In this document: piece after piece, positions 1 to 3,900 of the stretch
Layout of the letters: each line of letters starts with the position of its first letter
Numbering within the stretch: the stretch's first letter is position 1
Assembly: GCA_031276685.1 (NCBI GenBank)
Contig: JAISMQ010000185.1
Span: 1-5,489 of the forward strand
Reading direction: 5' to 3'
DNA length: 5,489 bases
From: Treponema sp.
GTDB taxonomy: Bacteria > Spirochaetota > Spirochaetia > Treponematales > Breznakiellaceae
Made by a program: the position numbers and the translations under genes
Notes under the pieces: model-generated
Database searches by the model: none
What the model was told of the DNA's origin: nothing
What the model saw: only the letters and a program-made list of their open reading frames with translations

Positions 1-2
1 TT

Positions 3-143
3 CTGGCGTTTCAGACGGCGCATAGTTGGGGTTTAGACCCGAAGGGTCCCGGTTCCGCCACAGGCGTTTTGCCCCCGCTCTTTAACGTCCGCCGCAATCC
101 TCATAGCCAATATGCGCCGGCCCTGCCCTTGGATAAGGGTTAG
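3..143 (+). CDS. C-terminal end of an unidentified protein (5' end outside window)
   Basis: Reading from base 3, the plus strand is open for 46 codons and ends at TAG 141-143. The other two plus frames hit stops within the first 40 bases. The tail is rich in Pro, Gly and Ala, contains a stretch reading LPPLFNVRRNP near its middle, and ends PLDKG. I recognise no family from this fragment. The main support for a real gene is position: the stop codon is followed within four bases by a GC-rich stem-loop with a T-rich tail pointing the same way. It converges on the aat-like gene, whose stop lies 28 bp further on. No catalytic motif or membrane segment is visible. The short hairpin GACCC-GAA-GGGTC at 36-48 lies inside the reading frame. 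Confidence 0.5.
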   Translation: MAFQTAHSWGLDPKGPGSATGVLPPLFNVRRNPHSQYAPALPLDKG

Positions 144-146
144 ATA

Positions 147-178
147 CCCCGCTGCTCTGCGGCGGGGTTCTTCATTTA
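147..178 (+). terminator. Rho-independent terminator of the gene ending at 143
   Basis: CCCCGCTG (147-154) pairs with CGGCGGGG (160-167) over eight base pairs, including one G-U, around a five-base loop. A T-rich tail TTCTTCATTT follows (168-177). It sits just after the plus-strand stop. On the minus strand it lies directly below the aat-like stop at 172, but the tail there (TATCTAACCC) is poor in U. It would therefore be only a weak terminator for the aat-like gene. Confidence 0.65.
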
Positions 179-957
179 CACTGGCGTGGGCCGTTTTGGG
201 CTTCGCGGAAGCGTTCCAGGAATTCCCTCCGGCTTAGGGTCTGGGCGCCCAGGCCCCCCTTGTAGGGCAGGAGCATCCCCAGATCCCAGAAGGCAAAACC
301 CCGGTCCCGCAGCAGGCGCCCGGTTAGGATCAACTGGACGGTCCCTGCGGAATTCTCGTCCTTGTAGCCCGAATAGCTGGTGTAGACTCTGCCCACGGCG
401 GCCCCGAATTCGCCTGCCACGAGCCGCCCCTCCCGGTAAAGGCCGAAGGATACCATGCGGGGCTCCGGGGAGGGCCCGTTCCCCGGGTCCTGGGCCCTGC
501 GCAGCGCGTGGAAGCCCCGGCGCAGGCAGGGGGTAAGCCAGTCTTCCCCGTGGACCTGGGCGCAGCGTTCCAGGACCGTGTCGAACAGAAAAGGGCCGCC
601 GGGCGCCGCTTCTGTTTCCCGCCCCAGGCCGTCCACCCGCAGTTCGTAGCGGGGGATAAGCCGCCTGGCCGAACGGCTTTCGTGCAGCTTGTCGAAGAAC
701 AGCACCGACCGTTCAAGGTGCATTTCCGGGAGCAGGATAGCGTCATCGGGCCCGGCGTCTTCGGGGACTACGGACATAACCAGGAAACCTGCAGCCATAA
801 GGCGGGCGATAAAGGCGGGCGAAAAATCCAGGGCCAGGCAGAATTCCTCCTGGTAGGAGATGGCGTCCAAAACCAGGGCGATGGCGCGGGGGTCATCGTC
901 GCTGTCGATGCGAATGTGTCCGGATCTGGTGAATTTTAAGGGGTGAAGCAAGGCCAA
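172..957 (-). CDS. aat: Leucyl/phenylalanyl-tRNA--protein transferase homologue (Aat-like, divergent)
   Basis: A 261-residue protein resembling Aat, the cytoplasmic enzyme that moves Leu or Phe from aminoacyl-tRNA onto proteins with N-terminal Arg or Lys, marking them for ClpS/ClpAP. Matches recalled from the E. coli enzyme, in order: a SPAFIARLMAAGF segment (46-58) for SPARLLMAYQRGIF; PDDAILLPEMHLERS (70-84) for the PDPRAVLWPESLHISRS region; YREGRLVAGEFG (174-185) for the DELVGGMYG strand; EN..GT (201-206) for ENASKT; and GLGAQTLSRREFL (235-247) for SLGACEIPRRDYL. The tryptophan-rich WFPWF/WW segment is absent. By eye, the positions of E. coli catalytic Glu156 and Gln188 hold Ser and Gly (near 194 and 227), while Asp186 is kept as D225. 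The start used is TTG at 957; no ATG fits the N-terminus and the upstream GGGGGA is rather distant. It lies 33 bp below flgM and is probably co-transcribed. Family assignment is fairly safe; activity is not. Confidence 0.75.
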   Translation of the reverse strand: MALLHPLKFTRSGHIRIDSDDDPRAIALVLDAISYQEEFCLALDFSPAFIARLMAAGFLVMSVVPEDAGPDDAILLPEMHLERSVLFFDKLHESRSARRLIPRYELRVDGLGRETEAAPGGPFLFDTVLERCAQVHGEDWLTPCLRRGFHALRRAQDPGNGPSPEPRMVSFGLYREGRLVAGEFGAAVGRVYTSYSGYKDENSAGTVQLILTGRLLRDRGFAFWDLGMLLPYKGGLGAQTLSRREFLERFREAQNGPRQCK

Positions 958-990
958 AGCCGGTCCAATCCCCCGGTTAGGCGTGGGGGC

Positions 991-1278
991 CTATAAGAGC
1001 CCGAAAGACTCCATGATTTTATCCGCCGTAGCTTCCAGCAGGCGCTGGTCGATATAGGACGGATCGTTAATTTTGGCTTTAAGCTCCGCTACCCGCTCGG
1101 CACGGGTATCGGGGGCTGCGGCAACCAGATCGGTCGCCCGGTAGATCTCCGCCTTTTCAAGAGCTTCCGATGAGAGACTTATAGAATCGGATGGCGAGCC
1201 GCGGGTAACCGGTTCGTTTCTTCCGGGCCGTTTACCGCTCTGAATTGGCTCTGTATAACCTATTCTGTCGATCATCAT
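991..1278 (-). CDS. flgM: Anti-sigma-28 factor FlgM
   Basis: A 95-residue protein with FlgM architecture: a polar, disordered N-terminal half (Gly/Pro/Ser/Arg-rich, about 8-35), the SDSISLSSEA segment (30-39) and a helical C-terminal sigma-binding part. Its core APDTRAERVAELKAKI (55-70) followed by NDPSYI and ADKIMESF is the typical FlgM signature. In studied bacteria FlgM holds the flagellar sigma factor FliA inactive in the cytoplasm until the hook-basal body is finished, then is exported. Two ATG codons stand in tandem (1278 and 1275); the first is chosen because AGG/CAGG lies 5-9 bases upstream (1283-1290). It starts 44 bp below the rsmI stop, and that gap contains a strong sigma-28 promoter, so its own target sigma factor probably transcribes it. 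The length matches the family. Confidence 0.9.
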   Translation of the reverse strand: MMIDRIGYTEPIQSGKRPGRNEPVTRGSPSDSISLSSEALEKAEIYRATDLVAAAPDTRAERVAELKAKINDPSYIDQRLLEATADKIMESFGLL

Positions 1279-1297
1279 ATCAACCTGCCTGTACCGA

Positions 1298-1325
1298 TTA
1301 TCGGCATTCGTCTATCAATAGTTTA
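1298..1325 (-). promoter_or_regulatory. Sigma-28 (FliA) promoter of flgM
   Basis: On the minus strand TAAACTAT (1325-1318) is followed after 12 bases by GCCGATAA (1305-1298). The enterobacterial sigma-28 consensus is TAAAGTTT-N11-GCCGATAA, so the -10 is a perfect eight-base match, the -35 matches six of eight, and the spacer is one base longer. Transcription would begin near 1291, about 13 bases before the flgM ATG and just ahead of its Shine-Dalgarno sequence. The -35 overlaps the TAA stop of rsmI. Confidence 0.75.
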
Positions 1326-2024
1326 CATGCAACAGTCTACACCCTGTTCAACATTCTTTCCAGCCACGTACAGGGAAAATTCGCCCTTTTGTACAGAATT
1401 TTGTTCCAAAACAGGCAAAATCTCCGCCGCCCGGCCCCTAAGGTACTCCTCGTGAAGCTTGGTCATCTCCCGGCCCAGGCATACATAGCGGCCTCCATCA
1501 AATTCGGTTAAATCCCGGAAAAGCTTGAGTACCCGGAAGGGGGATTCGTACAGCACGAAGGCCGCGCCGGAATCCAGAAGCTCCCGGAGCCGTGCCCGCC
1601 GTTTGCCCGGCCTGGGGGACAGGAAGCCCTCAAAGATCACCGTTTTGTCCATCCCCCCGGCCACGCTGACCAGGCTGGCAAAGGCGGAGGGGCCGGGTAT
1701 GGGGATAACCTGGTGGCCCGCCTCCGCAGCCTTCCGCACCAGAACCGGGCCGGGGTCGCTGATGCCGGGGGTGCCCGCGTCGCTGGCGTAGGCCGCGTTT
1801 TTCCCCTCGTCCAGGGCGGCCACCACTCTGGCGGCGGCGGAATCCTCGTTTTGGGAGCGGCAGGAAAGCAGGGGAAGGCGGATCCCCAGGTGGCTCAGCA
1901 GCTTGAGCGTCCGCCGGGTATCCTCGCAGGCCACCAGGCTTACGGATTTAAGGGTTTCCACCGCGCGGATGCTCAAATCCCCCAAATTCCCGATGGGGGT
2001 GCCGATAATATACAGCGTTGCCAC
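1323..2024 (-). CDS. rsmI: 16S rRNA (cytidine1402-2'-O)-methyltransferase RsmI, short C-terminal form
   Basis: A 233-residue tetrapyrrole-methylase-fold enzyme that uses S-adenosylmethionine to 2'-O-methylate C1402 in the decoding centre of 16S rRNA. All RsmI hallmarks are present in order: GTPIGNLGD (8-16), ACEDTR (32-37), SDAGTPGISDPG (81-92), IPGPSA (109-114), FEGFL (131-135), YESPFR (159-164), REMTKLHEEYLRG (185-197) and KGEFSLYVAG (213-222). The E. coli protein is about 286 residues. This one stops right after the KGEF block and so lacks the small helical C-terminal extension; the last dozen residues (NVEQGVDCCM) look like unrelated filler. The start is GTG at 2024, chosen because MATLYIIGTPIGNLGD matches the family N-terminus. 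The overlapping ATG at 2026 is out of frame, and no Shine-Dalgarno sequence precedes the GTG. It heads the rsmI-flgM-aat cluster and diverges from the zinc-ribbon gene. Confidence 0.93.
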   Translation of the reverse strand: MATLYIIGTPIGNLGDLSIRAVETLKSVSLVACEDTRRTLKLLSHLGIRLPLLSCRSQNEDSAAARVVAALDEGKNAAYASDAGTPGISDPGPVLVRKAAEAGHQVIPIPGPSAFASLVSVAGGMDKTVIFEGFLSPRPGKRRARLRELLDSGAAFVLYESPFRVLKLFRDLTEFDGGRYVCLGREMTKLHEEYLRGRAAEILPVLEQNSVQKGEFSLYVAGKNVEQGVDCCM

Positions 2025-2030
2025 ATCAAA

Positions 2031-2059
2031 ACTATACCGGAAAACGGCGCCGTTGCCAC
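2031..2059 (-). promoter_or_regulatory. Candidate sigma-70 promoter of rsmI, predicting a leaderless mRNA
   Basis: On the minus strand GTGGCA (2059-2054, four of six matches to TTGACA) and TATAGT (2036-2031, five of six to TATAAT) are separated by exactly 17 bases. The expected start point, about seven bases below the -10, falls at or next to the rsmI GTG at 2024. This agrees with the lack of a Shine-Dalgarno sequence there. Confidence 0.45.
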
Positions 2060-2091
2060 CGGCGCGGGCCGAACGCCGGATTGAAGCGGGG

Positions 2092-2520
2092 ATGATGGAT
2101 CTTCTGTCGATTTTGCTGTTTCTGATTATCGCCGCCGTCCTGTTCTGGTTCGGCTATACGCTGTTTTTCCGCCTCCCCCGGCCCCGGGGGAAACCTATGG
2201 CAAAGGGCGGGGATATCGAAGGCAAGCCCGGCGACCCCCAGACCTGCCCCGTCTGCATGGCCCGGCTCCCGCCCGGCAAGCTGGTAAAGTCCGCCGTCTA
2301 CCCCCCCGGCAGCGGCGGGGACCGGATCATGCACATCATGGGCTGCCCCTACTGTCTGGAAGGCGACGCGGAAAAGCGCCGCCCCCGCGTCTGCCCGGTC
2401 TGCCGCAAAGCCATCGCCGATACCGAGTACCTGTTTGCCCGCGTCTTCGAGCGGCCCGGCAAGTCCCACGTTCATGTGCTGGGCTGCGCCAAGTGCCGGG
2501 GCCCCAAGGCCATGCGCTAG
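2092..2520 (+). CDS. Small membrane-anchored protein with duplicated zinc-ribbon module
   Basis: A 142-residue protein of no family I recognise. Residues 3-26 form one hydrophobic helix (LLSILLFLIIAAVLFWFGY core), followed by a basic PRPRGK stretch (29-34), which suggests an N-terminal anchor with the rest in the cytoplasm. The soluble part holds two similar halves: C52-P-V-C55 ending in H81-I-M-G-C85-P-Y-C88, and C101-P-V-C104 ending in H128-V-L-G-C132-A-K-C135. Each half offers four Cys, enough for one Zn(II), plus a conserved His in an HxxGCxxC motif. This points to an internal duplication of a zinc ribbon. ATG codons stand at 2092 and 2095; a GCGGGG stretch just upstream is a weak ribosome binding site. 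The open frame extends further upstream, but that part only mirrors rsmI. It is divergent from rsmI with 67 bp between the starts. A role as a metal, redox or protein-interaction module is only a guess. Confidence 0.8.
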   Translation: MMDLLSILLFLIIAAVLFWFGYTLFFRLPRPRGKPMAKGGDIEGKPGDPQTCPVCMARLPPGKLVKSAVYPPGSGGDRIMHIMGCPYCLEGDAEKRRPRVCPVCRKAIADTEYLFARVFERPGKSHVHVLGCAKCRGPKAMR

Positions 2521-2544
2521 GCAGGGCCAGCGCGCCCGCCCGCC

Positions 2545-2573
2545 TTGACGCGAATTCCCGTTCCGTGTTTTAG
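2545..2573 (+). promoter_or_regulatory. Candidate promoter of the cobalamin-riboswitch transcript
   Basis: TTGACG (2545-2550, five of six to the -35 consensus) is followed after 17 bases by TTTTAG (2568-2573), a poor -10. Transcription would start at about 2580, immediately before the first paired bases of the riboswitch. The position is the main support. Confidence 0.4.
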
Positions 2574-2580
2574 TACCCGT

Positions 2581-2781
2581 GTATATTTCAAAGGAAGTGG
2601 GGTGCCCGGCCGGCAGCCGGAAATCCCCCGCTATCCCGTAACTGTGATTGGGAAGATCCGCCGCTAACGGCCACTGGGTAGCCGGACGTGTCCAACGTTG
2701 AACTGTGTTCAACGCGGGCAAAGTCCGGCGCCTGGGAAGGCCGGCGGAAAATAGCCCATAAGCCAGGAGACTTTGGTATAC
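2581..2781 (+). promoter_or_regulatory. Cobalamin (adenosylcobalamin-type) riboswitch aptamer
   Basis: The conserved blocks of the B12 riboswitch appear in order: AAAGGAAG (2590-2597), GGTGC, GAAATCC, CCGCTATCCCGTAACTGTGA (about 2628-2647), GCCACTGGG (about 2670-2678), CCTGGGAAGGCC (2731-2742) and the B12 box ATAAGCCAGGAGAC (2758-2771). The ends close as stems: GTATA (2581-2585) with TATAC (2777-2781), and CAAAG (2589-2593) with CTTTG (2771-2775). Between the core blocks lies an accessory arm in which GCCGGAC (2681-2687) pairs with GTCCGGC (2723-2729) around a perfect eight-base-pair hairpin (2696-2703 with 2707-2714, loop TGT). The class normally represses its gene when cobalamin is plentiful. 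The next gene, at 2922, is a lipoprotein. Open frames on the minus strand across this stretch are shadows. Confidence 0.93.
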
Positions 2782-2799
2782 TCGCGCCCCCGTAAAAAA

Positions 2800-2887
2800 G
2801 CCGTAGGCTTTGGGATGGCCGAACCATTTTTCAGGCTTCGAGGACTGGGCCGTAGGAAAAACTGTTGGTCGATCACCATTCTTTTTC
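2800..2887 (+). repeat. Two imperfect tandem copies of a ~49-bp unit in the riboswitch expression platform
   Basis: GCCGTAGG at 2800-2807 recurs at 2849-2856. In each copy it is followed 9-10 bases later by a small hairpin and a T run: copy 1 has ATGG-CCGAA-CCAT then TTTTT (2815-2831), copy 2 has TGGT-CGATC-ACCA then TTCTTTTTC (2866-2887). In front of copy 1, AAAGCC (2797-2802) can pair with GGCTTT (2806-2811). The stems are short (4-6 bp), so they are weak terminator-like elements at best. They occupy the place where a riboswitch decides between termination and read-through. Confidence 0.5.
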
Positions 2888-2897
2888 TCCCGGATTC

Positions 2898-2914
2898 CCT
2901 TCTTCGGAAAGGAG
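2898..2914 (+). promoter_or_regulatory. Ribosome binding site of the FN3 lipoprotein, with possible masking hairpin
   Basis: AAAGGAG (2908-2914) lies seven bases before ATG 2922 and fixes the start there rather than at an in-frame ATG at 2865. CCTTC (2898-2902) can fold onto GAA(A)GG (2907-2912, one bulged A) across a stable UUCG tetraloop, covering the AAAGG. CTCC at 2887-2890 can alternatively pair with GGAG 2911-2914. Either pairing would hide the site, as in translationally acting riboswitches. Confidence 0.5.
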
Positions 2915-2921
2915 CATTGTT

Positions 2922-3806
2922 ATGTTGTACCCCAAAAAACACGCCATAGGGGGTCTGTGGTCTCTGTTCGCGGCTCTTGCCCTGGCAGGGCTGATGTGCG
3001 CGGGGTGTGATACATCGGTACCGCTGGATCCGCCCCCGGTTCCGGAGAATGTTATCGCAACGCCCACATTCAATCAAATTGTGGTCAATTGGACTGAATC
3101 CCCGGACGCAGACGGATATGTAGTGTATTATAACACTACAGAATCGCAGGACGATGCAAAACTTCTTGAGACGACAATTGCCGGGGCTACAATTACAGGA
3201 CTTGACGACAGCAAAAATTACTATATCTGGGTCAAGGCAAAAAACGGTGAAGAAACAAGCAATTTCAGCGCCGTGGCGAGCGCAAGAACAAGCGAACCAT
3301 TGCCCGATGCTTTTTATAATTCCATCTGGACTGGCGGGTACGCTGATAGTTATACCATCGTTGATCATGGGATAGATAAACCGGCAATTGAACGCTGGGA
3401 ATTGGAATACAATGATGGATGGTCAAGTTCCCCTACAGGTGGAGCAGGAAGCTATGGCTTTAAGGGGTTCATCAAATATTTCTCTACCCAGACCCCCTCT
3501 TCCGGACAAACCGATTCCGGTGTCATCGTATTGAAATATCATGGTGAAGACTCTGCGCCGCTTGGCGCATGGGACAACGGCGAACCTCCCGGCCGGGGTC
3601 TTTTTGGGGCGGTGTATTACCATACACTTATAGCTGGTACATCTGCAACAATGGGTAACGCCAATAATTTTGATGAAGGTCAGAGCAATGTGGAGGAAAC
3701 GACCCTGAAAGCGGCGGTTGGTAAATTCGGCCCTTCCAAAAGTATTGATACGTACTACGATACTACGGCCATTCCTTCTCTCTATGCGTATGCACCTCTG
3801 AACTAA
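2922..3806 (+). CDS. Cobalamin-riboswitch-controlled lipoprotein with one fibronectin type III domain
   Basis: A 294-residue exported lipoprotein. Residues 1-28 are a signal peptide: basic start (KKH, 5-7), hydrophobic core LWSLFAALALAGLM (12-25), then C-A-G-C29 as a relaxed spirochaete-type lipobox with C29 the likely lipidated residue. A Pro-rich linker (34-41) leads to a fibronectin type III domain (about 40-123), recognised by VNWTESPDADGYVVYY, the ITGLDDSKNYYIWVKAKN block and the closing S..VASART. Residues 130-294 are a separate domain rich in Trp, Tyr, Gly and Asp (for example IWTGGYADSY, WELEYNDGW, VIVLKYHGEDSAPLGAWDNG) that I cannot place. Seven bases separate a good AAAGGAG from the ATG. 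The cobalamin riboswitch lies upstream in the same transcript with no gene between, so expression should fall when B12 is abundant. The gene is noticeably more AT-rich than its left neighbours. Corrinoid binding is inferred from regulation only. Confidence 0.88.
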   Translation: MLYPKKHAIGGLWSLFAALALAGLMCAGCDTSVPLDPPPVPENVIATPTFNQIVVNWTESPDADGYVVYYNTTESQDDAKLLETTIAGATITGLDDSKNYYIWVKAKNGEETSNFSAVASARTSEPLPDAFYNSIWTGGYADSYTIVDHGIDKPAIERWELEYNDGWSSSPTGGAGSYGFKGFIKYFSTQTPSSGQTDSGVIVLKYHGEDSAPLGAWDNGEPPGRGLFGAVYYHTLIAGTSATMGNANNFDEGQSNVEETTLKAAVGKFGPSKSIDTYYDTTAIPSLYAYAPLN

Positions 3807-3859
3807 GCGCCCAATGCAGGTAAGATTCCCATGGTTTTTCGGCTGTTGCTGCGGAATAC

Positions 3860-3878
3860 AACCGGGAATCTGCCGGTT
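3860..3878 (+). other. Hairpin in the gap between the two lipoprotein genes
   Basis: AACCGG (3860-3865) pairs with CCGGTT (3873-3878) around a seven-base loop, 22 bases before the next start codon. No T run follows, so it does not look like a terminator. The 94-bp gap (3807-3900) holds no other clear signal and no obvious promoter, which favours co-transcription of the two genes. The hairpin might mark mRNA processing or adjust expression of the second gene. Confidence 0.3.
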
Positions 3879-3900
3879 AGCGGTATGATGGAAAGCGGGT

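Noticed and set aside
36..48. Hairpin GACCC-GAA-GGGTC as a possible terminator or RNA gene edge
   Set aside because: It lies inside an open plus-strand frame, has no T run, and the surrounding bases match no tRNA or other RNA pattern I know.
138..150. GGTTAGATACCCC resembling a conserved 16S rRNA stretch
   Set aside because: The flanking bases do not match rRNA; it is the stop codon and terminator stem of the plus-strand gene.
1..171. Minus-strand small open frame below the aat-like gene (MRIAADVKERG...)
   Set aside because: Only about 23 codons from its ATG, no ribosome binding site, and it opposes a better-supported plus-strand gene end with a terminator.
1903..2091. Upstream extension of the zinc-ribbon frame
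   Set aside because: This part is antisense to the conserved RsmI N-terminus and would bury the membrane helix inside the protein; ATG 2092 gives a natural N-terminal anchor.
2865..2921. Earlier ATG for the FN3 lipoprotein
   Set aside because: It would place 19 extra residues before the signal peptide and ignore the well-spaced AAAGGAG at 2908-2914.
2032..3368. Long minus-strand open frames over the riboswitch and flanking genes
   Set aside because: They run antisense to the zinc-ribbon gene, the aptamer and the FN3 lipoprotein, and their compositions are shadow-like (Pro/Arg/Ala-rich or low-complexity).
3824..3870. Inverted repeat GATTCCC / GGGAATC between the lipoprotein genes
   Set aside because: The seven-base arms are 33 bases apart with no T run, and one arm overlaps a tighter hairpin at 3860-3878; chance is likely.
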